Of a stretch of DNA of 27,847 bases, positions 17,651-26,183 are shown piece after piece. The notes below the pieces were generated by a model. That model searched no databases and was not told where the DNA came from. It was given only the letters and a program-made list of their open reading frames with translations. Both the position numbers and the translations under genes were made by a program. The stretch is from Bacillota bacterium (GTDB lineage Bacteria; Bacillota; Clostridia; Acetivibrionales; DTU013), in contig JAEYON010000026.1 of NCBI GenBank assembly GCA_023411645.1, positions 1-27,847 on the forward strand, read 5' to 3'. Each line of letters opens with the position of its first letter. Position 1 is the first letter of the stretch.

Positions 17651-17679
17651 AATAATTATTAGAGAATGAGAGGAAAGAT

Positions 17680-18288
17680 ATGAGCGAAAGAAAACAGCAT
17701 AAACAGGCGGAGACTTGTGAAGCTGAGAACAGAACAGAGATTGATATTGATGAAGTTGAGAATAAAACAACAGAGAAGACTGTGAAGGCCGAAGAGGTGA
17801 ATTCGGACGAAGCAATGTCGGGCGAATCGAAGGGCTTAAAGGCGGAGCTGGAAGAAAAGACTAAGCAGTGTGTGGAATATTTAGAGAAGCTCCAAAGGAC
17901 TGCCGCCGAGTTTGACAATTTTAAAAAAAGAACCGTGAAAGAAAAGGAAGCGTTGTATGTAGATGCGGTTAGTGACGTGATTTGTGCGTTTCTTCCCGTA
18001 TTGGATAATATTGAGAGAGCGCTTGCGGCCATTTCTGAGGACAGCTCCGCTCAATCTCTGAAAGATGGGGTTGAAATGGTATTCAGACAGTTCTGGGATG
18101 CATTAAAATGCATTGGAGTGGAGGAAATTCCTGCTTTGAATGAGCAATTCGATCCAATGCGTCACAATGCAGTTATGCATGTAGAGGATGAGGTGGTTGG
18201 GCACAATATAATTGTTGAGGAATTCCAGAAGGGTTACATTTATAAGGATAAAGTGATACGGTACAGCATGGTGAAGGTCGCAAACTGA
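17680..18288 (+). CDS. grpE: Nucleotide exchange factor GrpE
   Basis: GrpE is the co-chaperone that releases ADP from DnaK. This 202-aa protein has a charged, disordered N-terminus (1-60, Glu/Lys-rich), a long helix for dimerisation (about 60-105, with AEFDNFKKRT), and the beta domain that touches DnaK, including FDPMRHNAVMHVED and the C-terminal GYIYKDKVIRYSMVKVA block. AGAGG lies 6 bases before the ATG. It sits second in the CIRCE-controlled operon; dnaK begins 75 bases on. Confidence 0.97.
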   Translation: MSERKQHKQAETCEAENRTEIDIDEVENKTTEKTVKAEEVNSDEAMSGESKGLKAELEEKTKQCVEYLEKLQRTAAEFDNFKKRTVKEKEALYVDAVSDVICAFLPVLDNIERALAAISEDSSAQSLKDGVEMVFRQFWDALKCIGVEEIPALNEQFDPMRHNAVMHVEDEVVGHNIIVEEFQKGYIYKDKVIRYSMVKVAN

Positions 18289-18363
18289 GTGCTCGGCAAG
18301 CGGTTGGTACAGTGAATTAAAAAATTCAAATATAATCATATAGTTAAAATTGGGAGGTATATT

Positions 18364-20244
18364 ATGGCAAAGGTAATAGGTATAGATTTAGGTACTACGA
18401 ATTCATGCGTAGCGGTTATGGAGGGTGGGGAACCGGTAGTTATTGCGAATCCCGAGGGAAACAGAACAACACCGTCCGTGGTCGCATTTTCAAAAACAGG
18501 TGAAAGACTTGTGGGTCAGGTCGCAAAAAGACAATCAATAACTAACCCCGAAAGAACAATAATTTCTATAAAAAGAGAAATGGGCACCGACAGAAAGATT
18601 AAGATTGATGATAAAACTTATACGCCTCCGGAAATTTCATCTATGGTGCTGCAGAAAATGAAGGCTGATGCAGAGGCTTATCTCGGAGAGACAATCACAC
18701 AGGCGGTTATTACTGTTCCTGCCTATTTCTCCGATGCTCAAAGACAAGCTACGAAGGATGCCGGCAAGATAGCAGGGCTTGAGGTTCTGAGAATCATCAA
18801 TGAGCCGACCGCAGCAGCTCTTGCATATGGACTTGACAAGGAGCACGACCAGAAGATTATGGTTTATGACCTGGGCGGAGGTACATTCGACGTTTCTATC
18901 CTTGAGATTGGCGATGGCGTATTTGAAGTGCTTGCAACAAATGGTAACAACAGACTTGGCGGCGATGATTTCGACCAGAGAGTAATGGATTATCTTGCGG
19001 ATACTTTTAAGCGTGAAAATGGTATTGATCTGAGAAATGACAAGATGGCGATACAGCGTCTGAAGGAAGCTGCTGAAAAGGCAAAGATCGAGCTTTCCGG
19101 CGTTACTACCTCCAACATCAACCTGCCGTTTATTACTGCGGATGCCTCAGGACCGAAGCATCTTGATATCACGTTGACCAGAGCTAAGTTTGATGAACTG
19201 ACAGCGGATCTGGTTGAAAAGACCATGGTACCCACAAGGCAGGCTATGCAGGATGCCGGACTGACGCCTGAAAAAATTGACAAGATCCTGCTTGTAGGCG
19301 GATCAACAAGAATTCCTGCAGTGCAGGATGCTGTGAAGAAGTATTTGGGCAAGGACCCGTTTAAGGGGATCAATCCCGATGAGTGTGTAGCAGTCGGCGC
19401 AGCAATACAGGCTGGTGTACTGACCGGTGAGGTCAAGGATCTGCTTCTGCTGGATGTCACGCCGCTATCACTTGGAATTGAAACATTGGGCGGCGTCTTT
19501 ACAAAGCTGATTGAAAGGAATACGACCATTCCTACCAAGAAGAGCCAGATATTCTCTACGGCGGCAGATGGGCAGACCAGCGTTGAAGTCCACGTTCTGC
19601 AAGGTGAGAGAGAAATGGCACAGTACAACAAAACATTGGGTAGATTCCAACTGACCGGTATACCGCCTGCGCCGAGGGGTGTCCCACAGATAGAAGTTTC
19701 ATTTGATATAGACGCCAATGGTATCGTGCATGTTTCAGCGAAGGATCTGGGCACGGGAAATGAACAAAAGGTAACAATTACAGCCTCATCCAACCTTACT
19801 GATTCTGATATTGACAAGGCGGTAAAGGAAGCTGAAAAATTTGCTGCAGAGGATAAAAAACGTAAGGAAGAGATTGAAATTAGGAATAATGCCGACTCAA
19901 TGGTTTACCAGTCAGAGAAGACGCTGAAGGACCTCGGAGATAAGCTGGGCGCAGACGATAAATCGAAGATCGAAACTGAAATTAATAACGTGAAGGAAGC
20001 GCTGAAGGGCACAGACACAGACAAAATTAAATCTTCCACAGAGGTTCTGACACAGGCATTCTATGACATATCTTCAAAGATATATCAGCAGAATCCGGGT
20101 GCAGCAGGCGGTCCAAATCCCGGCGCAGGATTTGAAGGCGGACCGGACTTTGGCGGCGGTGCTAACCACGGCGGACAGGGACCGGCACAGGATAACGTGT
20201 ACGATGCGGATTACAAAGTAGTGGATGAGGACGATAAAAAATAA
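18364..20244 (+). CDS. dnaK: Hsp70 chaperone DnaK
   Basis: DnaK binds exposed hydrophobic segments of unfolded proteins in an ATP-driven cycle. The 626-aa length is normal. The nucleotide-binding domain shows IGIDLGTTNS at 4-13, the phosphate-2 region YDLGGGTFDVS and GGSTRIP. The linker and start of the substrate domain read DLLLLDVTPLSLGIETLGG, then the lid, a Gly/Pro-rich tail and a C-terminal acidic end. GGGAGG stands before the ATG. It is preceded by grpE and followed by dnaJ after 62 bases, in the class I heat-shock operon. A 275-aa antisense frame across the gene is a coding-bias shadow. Confidence 0.99.
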   Translation: MAKVIGIDLGTTNSCVAVMEGGEPVVIANPEGNRTTPSVVAFSKTGERLVGQVAKRQSITNPERTIISIKREMGTDRKIKIDDKTYTPPEISSMVLQKMKADAEAYLGETITQAVITVPAYFSDAQRQATKDAGKIAGLEVLRIINEPTAAALAYGLDKEHDQKIMVYDLGGGTFDVSILEIGDGVFEVLATNGNNRLGGDDFDQRVMDYLADTFKRENGIDLRNDKMAIQRLKEAAEKAKIELSGVTTSNINLPFITADASGPKHLDITLTRAKFDELTADLVEKTMVPTRQAMQDAGLTPEKIDKILLVGGSTRIPAVQDAVKKYLGKDPFKGINPDECVAVGAAIQAGVLTGEVKDLLLLDVTPLSLGIETLGGVFTKLIERNTTIPTKKSQIFSTAADGQTSVEVHVLQGEREMAQYNKTLGRFQLTGIPPAPRGVPQIEVSFDIDANGIVHVSAKDLGTGNEQKVTITASSNLTDSDIDKAVKEAEKFAAEDKKRKEEIEIRNNADSMVYQSEKTLKDLGDKLGADDKSKIETEINNVKEALKGTDTDKIKSSTEVLTQAFYDISSKIYQQNPGAAGGPNPGAGFEGGPDFGGGANHGGQGPAQDNVYDADYKVVDEDDKK

Positions 20245-20306
20245 GGGATTGCGATTAAGCAATTTACTGTTTAGGACATTTAAGTTGTGATTGGAGTTGT
20301 TATAAT

Positions 20307-21452
20307 TTGCCGCAGTCCAAGAGAGATTATTATGAGGTGCTGGGGGTTGGAAGAGAGGCATCTGATGCAGACATAAAGAGGGCGTACAGAAAGCTTGCGA
20401 AACAGTACCATCCGGATGTGAATCCCGGCGACAAAAACGCAGAGGCCAAGTTCAAGGAAGTGAGCGAGGCCTATGAGATCCTGAGCGATCAGCAGAAAAA
20501 GTCCAGGTATGATCAATTCGGCCATGCAGGGGTTGACCCGAACAGCTTTGGCGGTGCAGGCGCAGGCTTTGGTGATTTTGATTTTGGCGGTATCGGAGAT
20601 ATATTTGAATCATTTTTTGGCGGCGGAGGCTTCGGACGTTCTTCAAGAAGCAGGTCAGGTCCGCAAAAGGGTGCGGATCTGAAATATTCTCTGCAAATCA
20701 CTTTTGAAGAGGCTGCATTTGGCACTGAGAAGGAGATCACCGTCAACAGGAATGAGACATGCACCAGTTGTAAGGGTTCCGGAGCCAAGGAGGGTACCAG
20801 TCCGACGACCTGCAAACACTGTGGTGGGACTGGTCAGGTGCAGTATAAGCAAAGTACGCCCTTCGGACAGTTTGTTAATGTCAAGACCTGTGATGTTTGC
20901 CACGGGGAAGGTAAAATTATTATGGACCCTTGCCCTACCTGTAATGGGAAGGGCAAGGTCCGCAAAACTGTGAAAAGGGTAGTCAATGTGCCTGCCGGTA
21001 TCGACGACGGACAGACCTTATCTTTGAGAGGAGAGGGCGATCCGGGAGTAAAAGGCGGCCCTGCCGGAGACTTGTATATTACAATCGGCGTAAAGCCTCA
21101 TCCCATATTCAAGAGGCAGGGCAACGATGTGGTATGCGAGATGCCGATCACATTTACACAAGCGGCTTTGGGAGCTGAGTTGGAGGTACCTACACTGGAT
21201 GGAAAGGTGAAGTATGATATCCAGGAGGGGACACAGACCGGCTCCATTTTCAGGCTCAAAGGAAAGGGAATCCCGTATTTGAGGGGAAATGGCAGGGGCG
21301 ACCAGTATGTAAAGGTTGAGATCGATGTACCCAAGAAACTCAACGAAAAGCAAAAGGAGCTGCTCAGGCAGTATGCCGAAATCAGCGGTGATGAAGCCTG
21401 CGAGAAGCGAAAGAGCTTTTTTGAAAAAATGAAAGATGCACTTGGGATGTAG
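20307..21452 (+). CDS. dnaJ: Hsp40 co-chaperone DnaJ
   Basis: DnaJ delivers clients to DnaK and stimulates its ATPase. The 381-aa protein has the J domain with HPD at 35-37, a Gly/Phe-rich stretch (about 81-112), and four CxxCxGxG zinc motifs with pairs C152/C155, C169/C172, C195/C198 and C209/C212. The substrate-binding and dimer domains follow. All class I (type A) features are intact. The start is TTG at 20307, because no ATG or GTG precedes RDYYEVLGV in frame; GGAG lies 10 bases upstream at 20293-20296, which supports it. It is last of the hrcA-grpE-dnaK-dnaJ set, and prmA follows after 55 bases. Confidence 0.98.
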   Translation: MPQSKRDYYEVLGVGREASDADIKRAYRKLAKQYHPDVNPGDKNAEAKFKEVSEAYEILSDQQKKSRYDQFGHAGVDPNSFGGAGAGFGDFDFGGIGDIFESFFGGGGFGRSSRSRSGPQKGADLKYSLQITFEEAAFGTEKEITVNRNETCTSCKGSGAKEGTSPTTCKHCGGTGQVQYKQSTPFGQFVNVKTCDVCHGEGKIIMDPCPTCNGKGKVRKTVKRVVNVPAGIDDGQTLSLRGEGDPGVKGGPAGDLYITIGVKPHPIFKRQGNDVVCEMPITFTQAALGAELEVPTLDGKVKYDIQEGTQTGSIFRLKGKGIPYLRGNGRGDQYVKVEIDVPKKLNEKQKELLRQYAEISGDEACEKRKSFFEKMKDALGM

Positions 21453-21507
21453 AAGAGGAAGCAGATTATGAAATAACAAGAAAACTTGGGACAGGGGTTT
21501 TTAACAG

Positions 21508-22452
21508 ATGAAGTGGACCGAAGTTATCATAAAGACGACAGAAGAAGCCAGCGATGCGGTGTCTGAGATGCTGAGCTCCATCGGAGCCGGAGGAGTAGTC
21601 ATTGAAGATCCTAATGAGATCAGAAGACAGATCGAAAGCCCGGATTCGCTGGATTATGCCGATAAGGAATTTATGGATTCTCTGGGCACGGAGGTTACGG
21701 TCAAGGCGTATTTTAACGAGGCTATGACACCGGAAGAGCTTTCCGTGCTGATCAGAGAAAAGCTTGAATTTATTTCACGGTTTCTTGAGGTTGGGAAGGG
21801 GTATACCGGTTATAAAGCGGTAGACGACCAGGATTGGGCAACGGCATGGAAGAAGCATTACAAGCCTTTCCATATTTCCGATAGTGTGGTGATTAAGCCC
21901 AGTTGGGAGGAATATGAGAAGAAGCCAGGTGAGATCATTATTGAGTTGGATCCTGGGATGGCTTTTGGCACAGGAACTCATGAGACGACCAGGTTGTGCT
22001 CCCAATTGCTTGAGAAGTATGTTAGAGACGGTGACAGAGTCATAGATGTTGGCTGCGGCACCGGGATACTTTCCATTATTTCTGTGAAGCTTGGCGCTGC
22101 TCATGTTAAGGCGATTGATATTGACGAGGTCGCAGCCAGAGTTTCTCTTGAGAACTGTGCTATCAATGGCGTGTCTGATAAAATATCCGTCTCCAGGGGC
22201 GTGCTGGCAGATTTAGATCCTCAGAAGGCCGATATTGTAGTTGCGAATATTATCGCAGATGTGGTCATCGGTCTTTCGGGTCTGATGCCGCAATATCTGA
22301 AGCAGGGAGGGATCCTGCTAACCTCCGGGATCATAAGGGAGCGTAAAGATGACGTTTTAAAGGCATATACCGCAATGGGATTTGAATTAATCAGTGTGGA
22401 TGAAATGGGTGAATGGGTGGCGATAGTTTTTAGATGTCCAGATTCTTTATAA
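21508..22452 (+). CDS. prmA: Ribosomal protein L11 methyltransferase
   Basis: PrmA trimethylates ribosomal protein L11 using S-adenosylmethionine. The 314-aa protein has the N-terminal L11-recognition domain (about 1-95), the conserved ELDPGMAFGTGTHETT segment (145-161), the SAM-binding VGCGTGILSI (181-190), the acidic residue in IDIDEV and the VVANII segment of the active site. AGGGG precedes the ATG. It overlaps rsmE by 19 bases, so the two are translationally coupled. Being immediately downstream of dnaJ is typical of Firmicutes. Confidence 0.97.
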   Translation: MKWTEVIIKTTEEASDAVSEMLSSIGAGGVVIEDPNEIRRQIESPDSLDYADKEFMDSLGTEVTVKAYFNEAMTPEELSVLIREKLEFISRFLEVGKGYTGYKAVDDQDWATAWKKHYKPFHISDSVVIKPSWEEYEKKPGEIIIELDPGMAFGTGTHETTRLCSQLLEKYVRDGDRVIDVGCGTGILSIISVKLGAAHVKAIDIDEVAARVSLENCAINGVSDKISVSRGVLADLDPQKADIVVANIIADVVIGLSGLMPQYLKQGGILLTSGIIRERKDDVLKAYTAMGFELISVDEMGEWVAIVFRCPDSL

Positions 22453-23237
22453 GTCCTGAAAGCATTAATTTAAATAGTGGGAGCATCACGGTAACTGGCG
22501 AGGACGTCCGACATATCGGCAATGTCCTCAGAGCCATACCCGGTGATGTTCTCGTGCTTTCTGATGGCTTGGGTATGGATTATGAGGCGGTTATTGAACA
22601 TATCGGCAAGGACGTTATTCTAACAAGGATAACCGGCTCAAGACCTAACCGGACAGAGCCTCCTATAGGGCTCACTCTTTTTCAGGGGCTTCCGAAGGCA
22701 GATAAAATGGAGTATATCATACAAAAATGTATAGAACTTGGTGTGAAGCGAATTGTCCCGGTAATGACTGCCCGGTCAGTAGTGAAATTTTCCAATGCTA
22801 AAGATTCTGCTGCAAAAACTGTCAGATGGAGGCGTATTGCACTGGAGGCGGCCAAACAATGCGACCGGGGAATTGTTCCGATTGTGGAGGAGCCGGTCCG
22901 GTTAGAAAAGGCATTGGAAATGTCCTCAGACTGCGGCCTGAAGCTTATTCCCTACGAAGAGGAGAGTAAAGGGAGCCTAAAGGAGCTACTGCGGCAATAC
23001 GGCAGCAATTCCGGCGATTCCAAAATTTCGACTGAATGCAGCCCTTCTCGTGCGATTAACGTACACGTTGGAATCCTGATTGGACCTGAAGGCGGATTTG
23101 AACCCGATGAGGTCGAGAGGGCCGCAAGGAGCGGCTTCAGTCCCGTAACGCTTGGTCCGAGGATACTTCGTACTGAAACCGCCGGTATGGCCGTGGCCTC
23201 TATAATTATGCATGAAATCGGCGATATGAGCAAGTAA
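22434..23237 (+). CDS. rsmE: 16S rRNA (uracil-1498-N3)-methyltransferase
   Basis: RsmE methylates U1498 of 16S rRNA. The 267-aa protein has the N-terminal PUA-like part (with TGEDVRHIGNVLR), the QGLPKADKMEYIIQK motif, and the SPOUT trefoil-knot signature (GILIGPEGGFEPDEVE, then LGPRILRTETA). Residues near 190-200 (Gly/Ser/Asp-rich) form a short insertion. The start lies inside the end of prmA, with weak GGGTGG upstream, consistent with coupling. The mtaB gene that usually follows in Firmicutes is not here. Confidence 0.96.
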   Translation: MSRFFISPESINLNSGSITVTGEDVRHIGNVLRAIPGDVLVLSDGLGMDYEAVIEHIGKDVILTRITGSRPNRTEPPIGLTLFQGLPKADKMEYIIQKCIELGVKRIVPVMTARSVVKFSNAKDSAAKTVRWRRIALEAAKQCDRGIVPIVEEPVRLEKALEMSSDCGLKLIPYEEESKGSLKELLRQYGSNSGDSKISTECSPSRAINVHVGILIGPEGGFEPDEVERAARSGFSPVTLGPRILRTETAGMAVASIIMHEIGDMSK

Positions 23238-23299
23238 GGGTGGGCGGCTAAGAAAAACTGAGAAAATTAATGAAATAGCCTTTTAATTGACTGTAATTG

Positions 23300-23308
23300 T
23301 GTTATAAT
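23300..23308 (+). promoter_or_regulatory. Probable extended -10 promoter of yicC
   Basis: TGTTATAAT with a perfect TATAAT at 23303-23308 stands 35 bases before the yicC ATG. A TTGACT at 23287-23292 is only 10 bases from it, so it cannot be its -35. The architecture, an extended -10 without a good -35, is the same as upstream of lepA. Confidence 0.6.
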
Positions 23309-23342
23309 ACCAATAAACAAAAAAAGTCGGCAAGGGGTTCGT

Positions 23343-24221
23343 ATGATAAAGAGTATGACTGGCTTTGGCCGTGGAGAGAATTCACAGGACGGCAAGGAAT
23401 TCACCGTTGAAATAAAGACAGTGAACCACAGATATTCGGATGTTTTCATCAGGATGCCGCGGCAGATAGGTTTTTTAGAGGATAAGGTCAGGGAACTGGT
23501 CGGGAAAGCCGTCTCACGTGGTAAGATTGATGTTTATATTACATATTCTAATTATAGCGACGATGCAAAACTAGTCACACTGGATGAAGGATTGGCTAAG
23601 ACATATATTTCTGCAACGCAGTCGCTCAGGGACAAATTTGCACTAAAGGATGATATCACTGTATCGCTTATTTCCAGGTACCCTGATGTATTAAAGGTTG
23701 AACAGGCGCAGGAGGATGAGGAGCTTCTCTGGTCGCTTCTGAAAACAGCCGTCGTAAAAGCTCTTGACGCGCTCATTAAAATGCGGGAAGTTGAAGGAGA
23801 GGGCCTGAGAAATGTCCTGCTTGACAGGGCAGATTATATTGACAGTATCGTGGAGGAGATCGCAAAGCGTGCTCCGGAGATTCCAAAGGAATATAAACTG
23901 AAACTGACAACGCGCATTAAGGAACTGCTCGATCAGCAGCCCATAGATGAAAACAGGCTTGCTACTGAAGTGGCGGTTTTTGCGGATAGATGCAGTATAG
24001 ATGAAGAGCTGGTCAGACTTGCCAGTCATATCGGACAGTTAAGAGAAGCGTTATCTATTGATCAGCCGGTCGGGCGCAAGCTTGACTTTCTTGTTCAGGA
24101 GATGAACAGGGAGATTAATACTATCGGTTCAAAAGCAAATGATTTGTCCATCACGAAAAATGTCGTGGAGGTCAAGAGTGAAATCGAGAAAATTAGGGAA
24201 CAGATACAGAATATCGAATGA
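23343..24221 (+). CDS. yicC: YicC/YloC-family endoribonuclease
   Basis: YicC-family proteins (YloC in Bacillus) are conserved bacterial proteins, more recently described as endoribonucleases. The 292-aa protein begins with the typical IKSMTGFGRGE and contains the conserved IKTVNHRYSDVFIRMPR segment (about 26-42), the DxFxxRxxxEEEL-like region, and a C-terminal helical part ending in a typical NREINTIGSKANDLSITKN block (about 256-274). AAGGGG lies 6 bases before the ATG. It heads the yicC-remA-rpoZ operon, a widespread Firmicute cluster. Confidence 0.93.
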   Translation: MIKSMTGFGRGENSQDGKEFTVEIKTVNHRYSDVFIRMPRQIGFLEDKVRELVGKAVSRGKIDVYITYSNYSDDAKLVTLDEGLAKTYISATQSLRDKFALKDDITVSLISRYPDVLKVEQAQEDEELLWSLLKTAVVKALDALIKMREVEGEGLRNVLLDRADYIDSIVEEIAKRAPEIPKEYKLKLTTRIKELLDQQPIDENRLATEVAVFADRCSIDEELVRLASHIGQLREALSIDQPVGRKLDFLVQEMNREINTIGSKANDLSITKNVVEVKSEIEKIREQIQNIE

Positions 24222-24265
24222 TACAGGGAGAGGACAGTTCCCTGGCAAGTAAAGGAGGATTGCTT

Positions 24266-24544
24266 ATGAAACTGATCAATATTGGCTTTGGCAATATTGT
24301 TTCTGCAAACAGGCTTGTTGCTATTGTCAGTCCTGAATCGGCACCAATTAAAAGAATCATTCAGGAAGCCCGCGACAGGGGAATGCTAATAGACGCCACT
24401 TATGGAAGAAGGACCCGCGCGGTCATCATTACGGATAGTGACCACATCATTCTCTCAGCCGTACAGCCTGAAACGGTTGCTCACAGGTTGAATGCGAAGG
24501 ATTCGGAATTGGTTGACGACAGCCAGGAAATCGTTGAAGAATAA
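24266..24544 (+). CDS. remA: RemA family extracellular matrix regulator (DUF370)
   Basis: RemA is a small DNA-binding activator, studied in Bacillus for control of matrix and osmoprotection genes. In Clostridia its targets are less known. The ATG at 24266 has AAAGGAGG 7 bases upstream and gives 92 aa. The N-terminal MKLINIGFGNIV and RGMLIDATYGRRTRAVII segments are typical of the family; the Arg residues near 50-53 are the DNA-contact region. An in-frame ATG at 24218 overlaps yicC and is unlikely. It sits between yicC and rpoZ; gmk, the usual next gene, is missing. Confidence 0.94.
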   Translation: MKLINIGFGNIVSANRLVAIVSPESAPIKRIIQEARDRGMLIDATYGRRTRAVIITDSDHIILSAVQPETVAHRLNAKDSELVDDSQEIVEE

Positions 24545-24564
24545 TTATTAAGGGAGAGGCAAAA

Positions 24565-24771
24565 ATGATTTATCCACCACTCAGTTCATTGTTAAGTAAG
24601 GTAGACTGCAGATACACGTTGGTTGTCGCAGCAGCTAAAAGAGCCAGACAGTTATCGGAGGGAGCACACAGGCTGACGAGATGCGCTTCGGATAAGCCGG
24701 TTACCGTAGCTCTAAATGAGATCAACGAAAATAAGATAACTTATATCAGGACCAAAAGCGGAATAAAGTGA
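24565..24771 (+). CDS. rpoZ: RNA polymerase omega subunit
   Basis: Omega assists assembly of the beta-prime subunit of RNA polymerase and influences response to ppGpp in some bacteria. The 68-aa protein has the conserved core CRYTLVVAAAKRARQL (residues 12-27 approx.) and KPVTVALNEI. GGGAG precedes the ATG. It lies 20 bases after remA in the same operon, and a strong terminator follows, so the yicC-remA-rpoZ transcript probably ends here. Confidence 0.94.
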   Translation: MIYPPLSSLLSKVDCRYTLVVAAAKRARQLSEGAHRLTRCASDKPVTVALNEINENKITYIRTKSGIK

Positions 24772-24800
24772 GTTCGCCCATATAGATCGGATAATGAGTG

Positions 24801-24833
24801 GGTTAAGGCGCAAGAACACGCCTTAACCTTTTT
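24801..24833 (+). terminator. Intrinsic terminator after rpoZ
   Basis: GGTTAAGGCG and CGCCTTAACC form a perfect 10-bp stem with an 8-base loop (CAAGAACA), directly followed by five T residues. It separates rpoZ from coaBC, so coaBC likely has its own promoter or depends on read-through; no convincing promoter was found in the 18-50 bases that remain. Confidence 0.93.
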
Positions 24834-24877
24834 ACAATCAGAAACATTATGTGATCATTATACGAAAGGAGGCTGTG

Positions 24878-26104
24878 ATGATGACATTGAAGGGGAAATC
24901 GGTAGTAGTGGGCGTTTGCGGTGGTATTGCCGCTTATAAGGTTGTTGATGTGGTCAGCAGGCTGGTAAAGCTCGGCGCTTGCGTGGATGTCATTATGACC
25001 GCTAATGCACAGAAATTTGTCACGCCGCTCACATTCCGATCGATTTCTCACACTCCTGTGATCACAGATATGTTTTCCGAACCCGTACAATGGGACATCA
25101 GACATATTTCATTGGCACAGAAGGCGGATTTACTGCTGATTGCGCCTGCAACTGCAAATATTATCGGAAAGCTGGCTTCGGGAGTTGCGGATGACATGCT
25201 AAGCACGACTGTTATGGCAGTCAAGGCACCGGTACTGATTGTGCCCGCTATGAATTACGATATGTATGCCAATCCCATAGTTCAGCAAAATATACAAAAG
25301 CTGAAGGCGCTTGGATATTTCTTTATGGAGCCCGAGACCGGAAGGATGGCGGAAGGTTCTTCGGGAAAAGGAAGGCTGCCGGAGCCCCCCGCTATTGTTG
25401 AGACTGTGACTAGGATGATAAAACCGGTACGAGACCTTGAGGGCATGAAGATCCTTGTGACAGCCGGGCCGACCAGGGAAGCCATAGATCCTGTCAGATA
25501 CCTGTCAAATCATTCCTCAGGGAAGATGGGATTTGCCGCTGCAGAAGCAGCGATTGCCAGGGGAGCACAGGTTTTGTTGATCTCAGGGCCTGTTTCCATT
25601 GAAAAGCCCCAAGGTGTGGACTATATTTCTGTGATATCAGCCGATGAGATGTATGCCGCGGTGATGAAGCATTTTAACTCCTGCGACGCTGTTATCATGG
25701 CGGCAGCCGTAGCGGATTACCGGGCGGAAACACCGGTTGACAGGAAAATTAAGAAAAATGATGATGACATGACATTGAGGCTTGTAAAAAATAAAGATAT
25801 CCTGAAAGAGTTGGGCAGTATAAAAGGTGAACAGATACTGGCCGGGTTCTGTGCCGAGACGGATCACCTGTTGGAGAATGCTGCCAGAAAAGTACGGGAG
25901 AAGAACCTGGATTTTATTGTGGCAAATGATGTGACCATGGAGGGCGCAGGTTTTGGTTCTGATACAAATATAATCAAAATATTGAGAGCGGATGGTACCA
26001 TGGATGAGCTTCCGCTGATGAGCAAGCTGTCGGCTGCACACAGGATCATGGATGAGATCGCCAGGTTTGCAAAGACGAAAAAGAACAATACAGCTGAGAG
26101 ATAA
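24878..26104 (+). CDS. coaBC: Bifunctional phosphopantothenoylcysteine decarboxylase/synthase
   Basis: CoaBC makes 4'-phosphopantetheine for coenzyme A in two steps: CoaB joins cysteine to phosphopantothenate (CTP-dependent), and CoaC decarboxylates it with FMN. The ATG at 24878 or 24881 has AAGGAGG 5 or 8 bases upstream (408-409 aa). The CoaC part shows GGIAAYK, the catalytic His in DIRHISLA (H76), and PAMN. The usual active-site Cys in the ACG motif is replaced by Glu (AEG, E159), an oddity. The CoaB part (from about 190) has GPTREAIDPVRYLSNHSSGKMG and AAAVADYR, then KIKK. The domain order and length are normal. It follows a terminator; glyQS follows after 79 bases, where priA often stands. 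Confidence 0.96.
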   Translation: MMTLKGKSVVVGVCGGIAAYKVVDVVSRLVKLGACVDVIMTANAQKFVTPLTFRSISHTPVITDMFSEPVQWDIRHISLAQKADLLLIAPATANIIGKLASGVADDMLSTTVMAVKAPVLIVPAMNYDMYANPIVQQNIQKLKALGYFFMEPETGRMAEGSSGKGRLPEPPAIVETVTRMIKPVRDLEGMKILVTAGPTREAIDPVRYLSNHSSGKMGFAAAEAAIARGAQVLLISGPVSIEKPQGVDYISVISADEMYAAVMKHFNSCDAVIMAAAVADYRAETPVDRKIKKNDDDMTLRLVKNKDILKELGSIKGEQILAGFCAETDHLLENAARKVREKNLDFIVANDVTMEGAGFGSDTNIIKILRADGTMDELPLMSKLSAAHRIMDEIARFAKTKKNNTAER

Positions 26105-26183
26105 TAGAAGGCTGTGGAAGATAGATGGTTGTAGGAATAAATGATTGAAAAGAATAAATATGACAGATGGAGGCATTTGAAAC

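Noticed and set aside
18990..19817. 275-aa open frame antisense to dnaK
   Set aside because: Long frames antisense to dnaK arise from codon bias; there is no ribosome binding site and no recognisable domain.
20298..20306. TGTTATAAT just before the dnaJ TTG as an internal promoter
   Set aside because: Transcription would start inside the coding region after the start codon, and no -35 is present; probably chance in AT-rich sequence.
23287..23308. TTGACT/TATAAT as a standard sigma-A promoter of yicC
   Set aside because: The spacing is only 10 bases, so only the extended -10 is kept.
24831..24863. TTTACA ... TTATAC as a coaBC promoter
   Set aside because: The spacing is 21 bases and the -35 lies in the terminator T-tract; too weak to call.
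26105..26183. T-box leader for glyQS
   Set aside because: The gap is only 79 bases, with no antiterminator/terminator pair and no T-box core sequence.
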